Below, in pieces: positions 33,425 to 45,550 of a DNA stretch of 64,000 bases (position 1 is the first letter of the stretch; each line of letters starts with the position of its first letter). Under the pieces are notes generated by a model that saw only the letters and a list, made by a program, of their open reading frames with translations, was not told the origin of the DNA and did no database searches. The translations under genes were made by a program, and so were the position numbers. Origin of the DNA: Heterobilharzia americana (lineage: Eukaryota; Platyhelminthes; Trematoda; Strigeidida; Schistosomatidae); NCBI GenBank assembly GCA_944470555.2, contig OX104127.1, forward strand, positions 50,644,934 to 50,708,933, given 5' to 3'.

Positions 33425-35130
33425 ACTCAGCTTGGTACCTACATCCGAAGAGCAACAGGAACACTTCAAGCCAACAATTTTCGACAGTTGTCGGAAGTTT
33501 ATCAGTACAAAGCCAAACGGTCAATTAGTATTGGCTAAGAAACACTGGGAGGAGGTCAGAGAAATGAGGGACAACAAAGAGATTATAATAGTGTGTCTTG
33601 ACAAACGCATGGGTGTTGTATTGATAAATCGCCAAGAATACATAGATAAAGTGTTATCTATCCTGCCTGATGAAACAAAGCTTATAAAATCCATCAGTGA
33701 GGAGAATAAGACGAAGCAAACCAAAAAACAACTAACCGAAAATATTCAAAAATGAATGATCGATTCTTTCATAGGTTCCGAATTATTCGAATCCCTACTG
33801 CCTTCTGGATCAAATATCCTCTGTCTGTACAAACTGCCAAACGTGCACAAAGTAGGCAAACCCTTGAGACTTGTTTTCGATATGACAGGATCGTATTATC
33901 AATGTGTTGTTCAGTGGTTAGTCAAAGCTTTGGGGCCCATTAGAAGGCAAGTTTCACTTGATACAATTAGTAACTCTTTTGTTTTTGTCGATTTTATTGA
34001 TAATGTAAATTACTCTGATAAAACTATGTTCTCTTTTGATATAGTCTTATCATTTACAAGTGTCCCATTGACTGAGACAATATGTTACATATGTGACTAT
34101 ACTGATTGCAATGGATTGAAAACTGAGATACCCACACATTATCTGAAGCAGCTGCTGTTGAGATGAACCTGAAAAGTTTAATTTTCTTTCAATAATGAAA
34201 AGTACAGACAAAAAGACGGAATAACTATGGATCCACCAATAAACCGCTTGCTTGTAGACTTCTTCAAATCAAAGCCACAGAATACACATCTAAACAGAAT
34301 GATCGACCGGTTTGAAATTAATAAGCGATACGTAGATAATACCTTCATCATCTCTGACAGTACGTGTAATTTAGATATCTTGTCTCAACTTAATAACTGT
34401 CAGGTTCACATTAAATAAGGAATTTAATTCAAAGATTTCCTTTCTAAATGTGCAGCCGAAAAGGTTGGACAATGAATTACTTATAAGGTAATATACACAG
34501 AAAACCTAAATGGAACAGACAACATATGAATTTTCATAGTTGAGTGTCTCAATGCACCAAACTAAATCTAATTCGCTCATTGTGCCATAGGATCTACACC
34601 ATCTGCAGTCCTAATACTTTGGAAGATGAACTTAATTTTTTCAAAAATGTTTTGATTAAAAACCAGTATACTGAGTTTTTTACTGCCAAAACTATGAAAC
34701 TTAAAGTAAATAATCATTCCACTCCTAAGAAGACTCTTTTTATAAGCTTATAGTTCAATAGAGACACATCGGTAGTTATATTGAGAAACCGTCTGTCATG
34801 CTAGGTGAGGAAGACTTGCTATGCTGCCAAACTCAAATTAGTTTTCTCCACTTACACAATGCTTCAATTATGCGTATAGCAGAGGCTAGCTAGCATCCCT
34901 GGCCACCTCAATTTGTGCTTACCAGTCTACCTGTGCCTGTACAGTAAGGTATATTGACCGCACTAAGCATTCGCTTTCCAAACGTATTTTCGAACACATA
35001 CCAGCCTGGTTCCATAGGGTGGTTTTGCAGATTTAACTACTGTCGATATCCGGCAAGTTATGATGCAAGATTTCTGCAGCATGACTGATGTTAGTTATCA
35101 TTATTCCGAACAATAGTATTGATCCAGAGT
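33425..35130 (+). mobile_element. Penelope-like element, nearly full span but broken
   Basis: In order along the plus strand: an N-terminal segment (KPNGQLVLAKKHWEE, then VCLDKRMGVVLINRQEYID) at 33,500-33,640; LYKLPNVHKVGKPLRLVFD and FSFDIVLSFTSVP (motif A with its aspartate) at 33,825-34,070; a decayed motif B (DPPINRLLVDFF) near 34,230; and RYVDNTFII at 34,326-34,352, where YVDD has become YVDN, so polymerisation is lost. Frames then shift. A GIY-YIG remnant follows at 34,932-35,025 with RYIDRT (Gly to Asp in the YIG motif) and FEHIPAWF. The product would have copied its own RNA at exposed DNA ends or nicks. Stops at about 33,753 and 34,166 separate the pieces. Confidence 0.85.
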
Positions 35131-35835
35131 GTCACATCAAACTCACACTGCAACATGCGGGAAACGTGTAGTGGATTCAGTTAATTATTAAGTAAGATTA
35201 AGCGTTTTAATTTATGTTCTATTCCATGATACTTCAGCTTTTATCAGCATGAATATAATAATGCAACCTTTTTCATTTAGAAATTACTATCATCCACTAG
35301 TATACAAATCGTGGGTTACTGACAATCTCATGAAAGAGTTTTAAAAAGTTGACACTGTAATCGATTGAAATTCGTTTTCAGTTTGCTTGTCAGATGCGAC
35401 AAAATAACACGACATTATTTACCGAGTTCTGATTCTCTCTCGATCTTCATTGTGTAATGATTGCAAGCATTTTTTATAAATCTGGACCAGGTGCTTAATC
35501 ATTCCTAAAGTATGTATATCTACATTAGTTTGATAAAGGAAGATTGGGTATTAAGCCTCTCTCCCGCGAGCTGAGTAATATACACCAAATTGAAAAAGTA
35601 GATCATCATTTCACTAGGCGCATTCCAAATTCTGTGCAAAAACTACCATGACCTAAAGTCTGTATACACAACTAGCTTTTGTATCAGAGACTGTGGGTGC
35701 CAGCTCAAGAAGGTCTATATGCCTATTTATACACTGCTGAATACATTCAGTGACCATTTTCAATCGACAAAGTGGAATATTTGGATATGAAAACACTTTG
35801 TGCCTTCTTTAGTTGCGTGCCAAAAAATATGATCA
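35131..35835. other. Unassigned stretch after the PLE
   Basis: It may include PLE 3' sequence up to about 35,200, but no frame supports it. Nothing else was recognised. Confidence 0.3.
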
Positions 35836-35837
35836 TT

Positions 35838-36110
35838 CATCATGGACTGACATTAGTTGGACAAACATTGAAAACTTAGGAGCACTGGACAGCTCTTTCG
35901 TCTGAATATGGGACTTCTCACTTGTAAATACCCATAACCCCACCCCCAGGGATCAAATCCAACACCTTCAGGTCCCGTGGTCAGCACGTTACCTTTGAGC
36001 ATCTGAGTTGAAACCCAGTAGTCCATATTTCTAACTTCTGTAAGTTCATGATATAGCTGGACCATCACTCAGTATCACCGTTGAGTATTTGTCATCACGT
36101 CCACCAGGTT
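35838..36110 (-). mobile_element. Hammerhead SINE, minus member of head-to-head pair, decayed ribozyme
   Basis: On the minus strand the order is head region (CTCAACGGTGATACTGAG), A-box region, CTGACCACGGGACCTGAAGG, a mutated B box (TTTGATCC), and a ribozyme remnant GAGAAGTCCCATATTC then GACGAAAGAGCTGTCC. GAA and parts of stem II survive; the CTGAGGA core does not. The tail ends in CAGTCCATGATGA. Confidence 0.75.
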
Positions 36111-36114
36111 TGCA

Positions 36115-36448
36115 CTGTATTATTTAAATTATGAGGTTTCTGGGGACCAGTGAGGACCTGAGGGAGGAATCAAGACGAACATAAGGACAGTTGCTCAACG
36201 ATGGCATTGGATGGGGGTTGCGTTATATCGTGAACTGCCAGAAGTTGGAAATATTGTCCATTGGATTTTGACCAAGTGGCACTATGGTGACATGTTGGCC
36301 ACGGAACCTGCAGGTACTGGTTCCAGTCCCTAGTAGGGCGGGATTATGGATGGGCACTGCTGGAAAGTCCCATACTAGAACAAGGCAGCAGTCTAGTGAT
36401 CTCAAGTTTCCAATGTTCTTCCGACTGCTGTCAGTCCATGATGAATAC
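36115..36448 (+). mobile_element. Hammerhead SINE, plus member of head-to-head pair, decayed ribozyme
   Basis: The head region (GGACAGTTGCTCAACGATGG) matches the minus partner. It is followed by the A-box area (AAGTGGCACTATGGTGAC), CACGGAACCTGCAGG, a mutated B box (TGGTTCCAGTCCC) and the ribozyme remnant GCACTGCTGGAAAGTCC, then AACAAGGCAGCAGTC. The core is CTGGAAA instead of CTGAGGA, so the ribozyme is dead. The tail CTGCTGTCAGTCCATGATG is normal. Confidence 0.75.
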
Positions 36449-36449
36449 C

Positions 36450-37970
36450 AACTTAAAATCAATAAATCCACACAAACCTCAAAATTGAGATATGATTGAC
36501 TTGAAAATAATTGAGGATTCCCATCCGGTATTGCATGCATTTTAAATTTACGATTAACTTACTGGCTACCACTCTTTGTGATAAGCGCAACAAATAAGTA
36601 TAAATTGATGTTGTTCAACTTTTTATAACGTTCACCATTGACTACTAAATTTCAGTCTGCAAGTAGTATAAAATGTACGGACATTATTACTGCAATGAAC
36701 GTACGCTTTTAATTAAACTGCCAGTAGAAAGCGCAAATCACAAGGTGGCTTTAATGGACATCCAACTATAGCAAGTCTCAGCTTGACCTTGAGATGTCTT
36801 TACAAGGTCATCTACTATCAAGTTGATATGCCACATTGATTTCCGATTCACCTATGTGTACTGTAACATGTTCCTAAAGTTATTATTTTGGAGGGTATCT
36901 TTATTTGGTGCTGCTGATATGATTTACAAGGAACTATTAGTCCCTTTGCAATTCATTGTGCTTTTGACAAGTGTCACATAATAAGTTGATTGCTTTTTGC
37001 TATGATACTCTCTTTATTTCTGTTGTCATGTTCATTGGTGACAAAAACGGTTAGTTAACACTTTCATAAATCTTTCAAAATCATCCTTATACTGTTAAGG
37101 CAAATAACTGTGTGTTTTGAGTGTAACAGTTAATGTTACCATCAATATGTGTTTGGTTCTTCCATTTTTCTTTGTTTGAAATTGGATTTGGTGTTATCAT
37201 AAGCAGGTGGAAGTGATGAAGATTATCACATTACTGTTAGTCTGTGTTTTCAGAGTCACATCCCAAGTGTTTGTTGATGCGTCAATATTTAATGTATACG
37301 TTGCTTATTTTTACTTAATTGTTTGTTGAATATTGCCAAACAACAACTTTCCACTGAAGCACAAGTACACACTACTGACGATGAAAATATTGGCAACATT
37401 ACCAATGGAGTATTCAAAGTAGTCATTTTGGTTCACTGTGGAAAAGTTTTATTTGGCATTATCTGCATGAGTGGGATAAAATCAGGATTTTAAAGCAGTA
37501 ACTCACTGATAAATCAACTCTTTTGACTAGGCAGCACTAGTAAAGTTAGCAAGTAGAATAGTTGGATCCAAAAAATTCCTTGAAACGACCACCATATCAG
37601 TTGCACGCATGAAAGTAGTTCAATCCAAAATAAGTCGGGATTATGACTCAAATAATGAATGATGTGGAATTCAGTCAAATAAGTTTTGGTTAGATAGTGT
37701 GTATTTTGAAATAAGCCTATTTAATCCCGAGTGTAGAGTGCAGAAGTTCATTTTATTCTACTAGTAAGCTGTGAAGCACGACCACTGAAAATGGAGGACA
37801 TGAGAAAACTTGTCGTGTTTTATCAAAAATGCTTTAGTACCGTAGGTTGTATATCATAGTGTCACGATGTGAGTAAAGTAGAAACCAAGTGCAGAATTTT
37901 AAGTAAGATACGGATTTTCGTTGACAGGTTAGTAAAATTTACATGGACTGAGGAAAATAGGACATATATT
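36450..37970. other. 1.5 kb of AT-rich DNA, nothing recognised
   Basis: No supported feature. Confidence 0.35.
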
Positions 37971-37974
37971 ACGC

Positions 37975-38290
37975 ATGCCTAGTCACCACCTGCCCCGTTG
38001 CACAAAGTTAGCTGAAGTCAACTTCTGGGTTGGGGCCCGTGTGATAACAGAAACCTATGGTTTGATACTCTAGATGATACGGCTCATAATTGATCTCATT
38101 ATTGCAGATGTCTACACACATTACCTTTAGCGCAATTATCACATAGAATCTCACAATTGCTTAATTCTTATATCCTCTCTCTTCACCACCTTTTTCCAAT
38201 CTTTACTATTTTCTTCCCTATTTTTCTGTTTCTCATCTTAGTCACTTCTACCTTGATTTGCTGATATGAAGTATGGCAACTTGGACCGCT
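37975..38290 (-). repeat. Dispersed repeat related to 11.4 and 49.7 kb
   Basis: On the minus strand GTCCAAGTTGCCATACTTC, TATCAGCAAATC and CGTATCATCTAGAGTATC follow in the same order as in the arms of inverted repeat 1 and at 49,676. It directly continues the Gag-like frame that lies just upstream on this strand. Confidence 0.6.
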
Positions 38291-38690
38291 TCGCTGTGAT
38301 TTTACGTCCTACCGTAGTGGGAAGTGCTTGTCGAATTAGTTCTGTCAGTTTCACAGTCAATAACATCAGGTCTTTGTTTATTCCAAGTTTCGTTCTCCGG
38401 AACTGCTGTATCGTCAGCTCCCTGACCGCTGGGCTATCAAACTCCGCTTCCAGGTGTCCAACTATTCTCTTCTAAATCTTCTTCCCATCAACACGTTTCA
38501 CACCGTCATATGCCCGCTTTCGCTTGACCCCTTAGCAACGTGCCAAGCACCATGACCTTCGTTAGTGGATCCCGGATACTCAACAGTTCCGCTACTGAAT
38601 CGAAGTCCCTGAGGAAGACATTAATGTCTCCATCCTCAAACACTGCGGGCCACAAAGTCTTCATTATGTCCAGAAGCAGTGACATCAGTT
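38275..38690 (-). mobile_element. Gag-like fragment of a retrotransposon, frameshifted
   Basis: Minus-strand frame one gives FEDGDINVFLRDFDSVAEL and KVMVLGTLLRGQAKA. After a stop and frameshift near 38,515 a second frame gives VGHLEAEFDSPAVREL, IQQFRRTKLGINKDLML and TELIRQALPTTVG. Alpha-helical, charged sequence with the pattern of an early tryptophan- and leucine-rich block followed by L-x-G-x-A resembles Gag/retrotransposon-capsid domains of Ty3-like elements. I did not see zinc knuckles or a protease. The assignment is by pattern, not by search. Confidence 0.5.
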
Positions 38691-38754
38691 GTAAGAAAAA
38701 ATAAAGACTAAAAAGCAGGTAAGTAATGCTTATAAATTACATTTAGTACGGTAG

Positions 38755-38962
38755 TCATTAAATATTGTACACTTTCCAATAAGACAGCCATTTACACAGT
38801 GTGCTTCATTTCCACTTCTGTTTGTATCTTCATTTACTCTTAATACTCCGGCACTATTTCTTATGTTTCTCTGGGCAGAATCTATACCCATTGCTGGTAA
38901 CTGCCGATGATTTCTGACGCCCTCTCAGCACATACTACTTATATCCATTCTGATCAGTAGCG
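38755..38962. repeat. Segment related to the inner arm ends of inverted repeat 1
   Basis: AAATATTGTACACTTTCCA, TGTGCTTCATTTCC, CTGGGCAGAATCT, CCCATTGCT and CATACTACTTATA occur in the same order and spacing as at 14,065-14,250. It is clearly more diverged than the two arms are from each other. It stops just before the LINE tail at 38,965. Confidence 0.75.
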
Positions 38963-38964
38963 CT

Positions 38965-40170
38965 CATTATTATTATATTATCTGTCCCTTGAGTTCCTTA
39001 TGGAACATACGGCTTCAGTAGCACATAGCTATTCCACGCTCTCCTCTAAAATCTTTTCAACCTGGCTCCACAACAGCCCACAACCTCTCATTTCTTCCTC
39101 ACACCTCCTCCTCCATGTCACCCTCACCTCGGACGCCCAACTCGTCGTTTCCCATATGGGCTCCACTCGAGTACCTAGCCTGACGCGTGATGTCCCCAAT
39201 CGGCCTTCTCAGTGTATGCCCAATCCAATCCAATCCATCTCCACTTCCTCAACTGCATATTTGTTCAGTGATAGCTTCTTGGTTGGTTCATTCACACAGT
39301 TCCTTGTTGCTCATTCTTTCTGACCATCTGCGCTTCAGCAACGATTGTAGGCAGTTTTTGATGAATGTCTGTAGTTTGTTGGAAATCCCTTTCGTAACGC
39401 GCCAAGTCTCCGAACCACACTGGAGCACTGACTTGACTGAATTGGTGTTGGAAATCCGGATGTTGTTCCATATGCTGAGTGGAGTGCAGAAGATCCCCAT
39501 ACTGGTTTCAGGCTAATGAACGCCTGTCTTGCTTTTCCGATCCTGGTTGCCTTTGACATCCTCATCAGTGCCACCTGTAGTTGACACAGTGCTGCCTAGA
39601 TAGGTGAAAGAGGCTACTTCCCTTAATTTTCTCCCGTTAATGATGATTGGAGTTTGTTGTTGTTGGTGGTGTCGTTGGTTAAGTATCTTCATCACCTCTG
39701 TCTTCTCTATATTCACTTGAAGTCCCACCTTCGCTGCCTCTTCTGTCAACTTGTTAGTTTTTGCCTGTAGATCTTCAAGTTTGTGTGACATCAGACACAA
39801 GTCATCAGTGGTGAAATCCAAATCTTCTAGGTTCTTTTTCCCGGTCCAGCATGTCCCCCCTCTTCTTGCTCCTCACTGTTTGTTGCATGATCCAGTCCAC
39901 CACAATCAAGAATATCATGGGTGATAGTAGGCAGCCTTGTTTTACTTTTTCCTGTCTTCACTTCAAAGGCATCACTGAGCTTCTCATTGTGAAGACCTTG
40001 GCACGTGGCGTCTTCATATAGTTGTTGAATGAGGTTGATAAATGTTTATGGTATTCCGTAGTGCTGAAGCAACTGCCAAATTACTTCTCGGTCGACGCTG
40101 TCGAAGGCCTTTTCAAAGTCGATGAAGTCGAGGTAGATAGTTGGCTGCCATTCTTTGATAGCCATTAGGC
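38965..40170 (-). mobile_element. RTE/SR2-like LINE, RT palm to 3' end, decayed
   Basis: This is the longest LINE copy. Minus-strand translation starts near 40,168 with LMAIKEWQPTIYLDF and FEKAFDSVDREVIWQLL, the RT motif A region with its aspartate. It continues with LSDAFEVKTGK, then NLEDLDFTTDDLCLMS, where motif C (normally FADD) is disrupted. Then come LTEEAAKVGLQVNIEK, VASFTYLGSTVSTTGG, CGSETWRVTKG and the C-terminal block. The 3' tail is the ATTATTATATT stretch at 38,967-38,982. The endonuclease domain is absent (5' truncation). The stretch 38,985-39,890 is almost identical to the copy at 30.6 kb. Confidence 0.87.
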
Positions 40171-40920
40171 TACGTTAATTCTGATTTGCTGACCGACATG
40201 TATATAAATCTTCCTACATCAACGACACGTGAATACTTATTCAATCTTCTCTCCTGCTCCTGAATGACTGTCCCACCTCATCATCTTTCGGAAGTAACAA
40301 ACCTAAAACTATTAGAAACTATACCCTTTCTACAGAGCAAATGGATTCTTAAACTGTCTGTAGTTTACTATATTTTTCACTCTTTGCTGAAAGGTAAACT
40401 GAATCAAAAACTAAATAAATGGTCGTAAAAGGCATCCTGGTAACCCAAAGACGCAAGTAGAATGAGGTAGTTAAAAGCAAAATCCAGGCAGTAGTGGAAT
40501 GAATCATCTCGAAATCGGCTCAGTTCTACATTCATGGGTCATCCAGTTCACTGCTTGCGACCTTAAACACTATATTAGTCAAGAATCCTTTCTCTTCATA
40601 AATTATCATCTCTTTTTTAGTTAGTCTTTATTGTTGGCTTTTATTCAGCATTTTTTAAAGAAATGCAGTAACTTGAAACTGTATGATGCATCCCAAAGCC
40701 GGTTCCAGTTCGTCAAATTTGTCAGAAAATAAGACATACAATCACAACTTTTGATATTTCAGAGATCCACACTTCCTTCTTTTGCCCTTTTAGTTATAAC
40801 AATATCTCAAAATGTGTTAAATGAATGGTGTCTTAGATGAGTGTTATGAACAGACAGGAAATTGATCAAATACAAAACACATCTATCTGTTTAGAGCACA
40901 CTGCTATATAACTATCATTT
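40171..40920. other. Unassigned stretch
   Basis: No supported features. Confidence 0.35.
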
Positions 40921-40922
40921 TT

Positions 40923-41075
40923 GACTATCTGAGATAGCCGTGGTTTGGCAGTCTATTATTGTCACTGGGTGATGATTGAAGGTCAAATGGAAATTTGAAC
41001 CTCCTCCGGATTCGAACCAGCCCCCACCGGGTTTTCTGCCTGATGCTCTACCAACTGAGCTATGAGGTTCGACTC
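40923..41075 (-). mobile_element. tRNA-like SINE, minus member of inverted pair
   Basis: The minus strand reads CCTCATAGCTCAGTTGGTAG (A box), CATCAGGCAGAAAACCCGG, then CTGGTTCGAATCCGG (B box), followed by the family tail AAATTTCCATTTGACC, AATCATCACCCAG and GGCTATCTCAGATAG. Both promoter boxes are near perfect, so transcription by RNA polymerase III is possible. The cloverleaf acceptor stem is not well paired. Confidence 0.82.
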
Positions 41076-41136
41076 CTGATCAGATTTTTGTTTCGGACAA
41101 AACCCTTAATGATTCAAGTGAAATCTGGTCAGCAGT

Positions 41137-41262
41137 CGAACCTCGTAGCTCAGTTTGTAGAGCATCTGGCCGGAAACCTGGTGGTTGGTGATTCAAATCC
41201 TGCAGCTGTCCAAATTTCCACTTCACCGTAAATTATCACCTAGTAACTATATAATTTCAGTA
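41137..41262 (+). mobile_element. tRNA-like SINE, plus member of inverted pair
   Basis: CCTCGTAGCTCAGTTTGTAG, CATCTGGCCGGAAACCTGG and GTGATTCAAATCCTGC form the tRNA-like half, and AAATTTCCACTTCACC, then ATTATCACCTAG, the start of the tail, which breaks off early. It faces its minus-strand neighbour head to head with about 60 bases between. Confidence 0.8.
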
Positions 41263-41264
41263 TG

Positions 41265-44200
41265 TCAAATTAAGTCAAGCATAATGTGAAGCGTTGTTAG
41301 AAACTGACCAACAAATATTGTTGCAGACTTCATTTCACTACCTCAGCCACTTGTCAAGTTTGACCTGTATCCTCGATGCTTCTGATCCAGCAAATTTTGG
41401 CCGAGAAATTCAGTCTTATTCACCATAACCGTACGTATTCACTCATATTAGTATTTATGTGTTATGTCACAATATTTACGTAGTAGATATAATGATTTCA
41501 TGAGAGCATATACTGTTGTTTGCAAGTCGTTTCTCCTTCACAGATATATCTTGCTTCTCAAATATGAAATCTTTATAAAATTAACATTTTTAAGAGCAAA
41601 ATAATTGAATGTACGCCAAAAAAATTTAGCATAAAAATTCAAATCATTACTGTTTTGTTCAGCATGAATGCTACTGACATGAAGTCAGAAGCTGATACAA
41701 GTGTGAAGTCCTGAACAATAAATTAAATTTCAGTGGCCTTGATAGTTTTGGCAATTTTCTAGAACGATACTTAAACAGTCTAAATCTGACAGGTATGCAC
41801 ACCTAATTTTCACGAATGTTCAGTGGTTGTTTGTAAAGACCATTCATAAGATGAAACTGAAGTATAACAGCTTCAGGTGGGCATATTAACAAACAAAACA
41901 TGAAGTATAGTTATCAGTCGAACTGTTCCAAGTGGACCTAGTTGGCAGACGTACTCAAACTAGATAGTGGAAGTCAGATGGCAATAAACTCAACTCGACC
42001 TAGGTTTAGTGCTTGTTTGAACCTATTATAAATATGTATCTGCATACATAAAGAAGGTGGTATCCCGTCAGTGATCCAAATTTATATCACTCAACGGTTA
42101 ACTCAACTACATAACTACTGATCAACCGCAGCCATGAACCATCTCTTGAAGAACTGGGCTAAGTACACGAATTAGTCACGGGTGAATGACGCAGCTTTAA
42201 TTCGCTAAGGGGACATTAGTTTCTGCCTTGCTGATAAAACCCAACAAGCAGATCTTCTTGCCGGCTGATTCCAGACATTTAACACCAAGATACAGTGCAC
42301 TGCAATGTCGTATCACTTCATTTAATGGCCATATTGCAAAGGATGAGCGATAGACTTCTATGGGTGCAAAGCATAAACGGTTAGACAGCTAAATCGGTTA
42401 CCCACTAATGATGAATAATACTGAAAATATTTTTCTTTTATTTATGCAAGGATAAGGACTACACTCTACATACAGCTTGAGTTGTGATAGATTTCTAACA
42501 ATTGGTTTTATTGCATCCACCAAGATTTTCCTCCAGCTGCTGATGGTTAAGAAAAAGACTTAGAAATCTTAAACGGATGGTTTCTTATGATCTGCTGGTA
42601 AACGGTTAGACTACCTAATTGAAGTCCGCTAAAGAATTACATTACGTATTAATTTCGGACACCATCTGCAAGAAAGATTTATGGCAGATGAAATATTAGA
42701 CATATCCGTAAAGTCCGCAAATAATCTACATTAATTAAGTAAGCAAGAGTAAATTATTAATTACAGCAAGAAGGAAAAATGGTCCATCAAATTAGATCAA
42801 ATCATTTTAAGCAGTTATTATTCAGCTACCAGTCTTAAAGTGATCAAGTTTTAACCGTGCAAATTCTGACTACTTTGTACCATTTGCTGAATAGCTGACA
42901 CGATTATATTTGTAAACAATCATTGTTTTTACTCAGAGTAAATAAACCAAAAATTAACTATCAGATGTTGAAGCTTGAATCATTGTACACGATGACCTGT
43001 TAAAAGAGTTTAATATATTTCACATTTTCATGCTTGAATGAGCAGAAAGAAGTTCTCATCACCAATGCAAAAGTAAGAAGTGGTCAAACCTCATGCTACA
43101 GTAAGGTAAAGGGTAAAAGAAATTGTGAATCTAGGTCATATAGAAAAGCTGTTCATGGAGGTCAAGAAAGATCAATGAAAGATTTAGAACGTCCTCAAGG
43201 TATAATTTAAGATGATATTGTTGACAAAAAGGTTTACTTAAAGTTTATCGTTGCTGAGTTAAAGTTTTACATCAATCAGCCGTTAGCAGAAAAACGTAAA
43301 CCATCAGTGTAGTTCATTCTCGCAACCTTGAATAAAATTAAATGAAAATCAGTTTAGTGTAAAAATGGAGAATAATTCTTCGGTTATAAGTTTTTCTTCA
43401 TAGACATCTTCCAAAATGTTATTCAGGGAATGTTTTTTAGAAAAGTCATAGGTGAACTACGATGTCAGCAATAAAGATTTTGTAAAACTTGCTATCACAT
43501 TTGGTTCAGTCTTTGTCATAGCTTGATACACAAACCTATGGGGTCGTAGAAGCAGCTGTAAGAAGCTATAGAACAAAACATTATTGTTTTCCTACAATCA
43601 TTCGCTCAGCTGAGATGTTTGACAGTCGATACCTTAAGGACACGTTGACTTTGACTGTTGAAAATTAAGAAAGCTTGTCAACCCACACAGCATATAAGAA
43701 CTCAATCTAAATAAGGTAAGAAATATGCAGAAATTCAGTAGTAATAACATTTTATTTAGTCATACAACTGAGAACAAACGTTATATCAACCGAATGTCTA
43801 GCATCACCATTAGCATCTGAATACAAATAGTTTTCCTCTCAAAAGTGTTCCAAAGTACCCACCTTCCCTTTTTTAAGTAGTTAACATGTCAACTTACGTT
43901 CTGATAATGAAGCGATACAGAACTTCAATTATATTATTCTTGTACACAAAATATTCTCAGCAAGTGTACCACAGCTTTTAAATTACTAAATTATGACGAA
44001 CAAGAACGCTGCAAGTAGATAAACTAGTGTTAAATTGTCTCAATAGTGACTTGATTTATCTAAGGATAGAGGAATAAAAAACAGAAGGAAAACCTGATCA
44101 GTAACATTTGAATCTGTTTATCAGCTACAATAGTATCAAATACTCTAACTAACAGTTAGATTCTCTCTCTTCTCAGTAGAAATACATTCAGGTGAGGTGG

Positions 44201-44520
44201 AGAAAACTTGGTCAAGTTATGATGAATGGACAATGACACATCACTCATTCACATGATGGTCAGTCTAAACCTCTACTAATTCAAGAGAAATTAAGATCAG
44301 TGTAGTAGTTGAGCCTAAAGATTGATTACAATACTGAAAATGTGTAGGCTGTAGGTTAGATTTCCGTTTCCTTTCAAAATTTCACCTGACAAGGTCAAAA
44401 TAATTAATATTCATTGGCCTGGTTAAGCGAAGATAATCTGTCTAAAATTCCATAATTCTTATCTCATTACCTGAGTTTTCATGTGTATGACTGTAACCAA
44501 GCAACATTTTGTTATATACT
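41265..44520. other. 3.2 kb of AT-rich DNA, nothing recognised
   Basis: No coding block, retroelement motif or tRNA-like box was recognised. Confidence 0.35.
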
Positions 44521-44539
44521 TGACAAATCAGTGCCAAAA

Positions 44540-44805
44540 ATTCAGATCCCCATGTTAGTCGGTTGGAGGCAGTCGGCCAGGTCTACTTCCCCTAAGTTTT
44601 CTGCTTGTTTGTATTCGTCAGCAAGGCGTATCCGTAACCTCAAGAAAGGGTACATCCCCTTTGAGATTCGAACCCGCATCACCCAATATTGCAGTCATCG
44701 ACGTTATTACTCAGCTATTTGGGCAGCGTTTGACCTCCTGGAGGAGAGGATTAGATGCATTGATTGGCTGAACTCCAGCGACTAGTCAGTGCAGTTAAAT
44801 CCACG
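44540..44805 (-). mobile_element. tRNA-like SINE, third variant, possible hammerhead remnant
   Basis: Minus-strand order: an A-box-like AATAGCTGAGTAATAACGTC, a strong B box GCGGGTTCGAATCTC at about 44,663-44,677, then GTACCCTTTCTTGAGG, then CTGACGAATACAAACAAG continuing CAGAAAACTTAGGGG. CTGACGA and GAAA stand at hammerhead-like spacing, but stem II does not pair. It is likely an old relative of the Sm-alpha group. Confidence 0.55.
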
Positions 44806-44858
44806 TGTAATGTAAAAATTTAGTACGCATGCTTCGAATTAACATTGAACTCGTATTA

Positions 44859-44878
44859 TGACTGACTGACTGACTGAC
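44859..44878 (+). repeat. (TGAC)5 microsatellite
   Basis: Five TGAC units in tandem lie between the tRNA-like SINE and the next LINE fragment. Confidence 0.9.
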
Positions 44879-44929
44879 AAAATCCGCTTGGAACCTCGCA
44901 CACAGGTAAATTGGCTCAAGCTGCCACAC

Positions 44930-45550
44930 TTCAAAGTAGTGTACAAAGAATAGGTGGATAAAAAAAGACTGATATCAAAGAAGATGAAGTGGTATGAGAG
45001 AATAAACAATCCGATGACAAAGGTGAGTGCAAATATTCGCCATTGTGACTGATTTTCAGAAATGTCACCATGAGTACTAAACCGCTGATTCCTATCGTCT
45101 CGAAAACCCCTCTTTCAGGCAGTTTACATAGCCCTACACTTTTCAGACTAGTAGTAAGATACTTCATCGACCGTTGCAACATCTTCATCTGGACACTGAA
45201 TCCTCTTCTAATCTAATCCAACTTCCTCTTGCATTGTATGCTGAGGAGGGCGGTGGTTCGGCATATGTAGTTCATGTCGAAGCCATCTTAGTCGACTAAA
45301 GTTCACAACCACATAACTCAGCTTGCCCCCTTGTGTAGTACCCTTAGCCTAACCTCCACACTGCTCATACCAGAATTTCACCATACGCTAGCAATGTTAC
45401 GAAGACACCTATGATCAAAACCCCTTAACCACTTCATGTCTTCTACTTTTACAAACCATATCTCAAAGACGTACAGCACGACAGAACGAACTTCAGCTCA
45501 GTATACCCATCCTTTGATACGTAATCGGACATCTCACCGGCTCCACAGGT
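44930..45550 (-). mobile_element. 3' end of a second non-LTR retrotransposon family, decayed
   Basis: Minus-strand pieces are VRSVVLYVFEIWFVKVED, MKWLRGFDHRCLRNIASVW, SSVEVRLRVL and, near the end, KSVGLCKLPERGVFETIG. The order (LYGCETW-like, then F-D-H-R-C-L-R-x-I-A, then a WEHRVSN-like stretch) is the C-terminal region of a trematode LINE lineage different from the copies at 24, 31 and 39 kb. Many stops and shifts show long decay. Confidence 0.65.

Noticed and set aside
41000..41075. A tRNA gene on the minus strand.
   Set aside because: The boxes are good but the acceptor stem pairs poorly, and the segment continues into the tail shared with two other copies, so it is a SINE.
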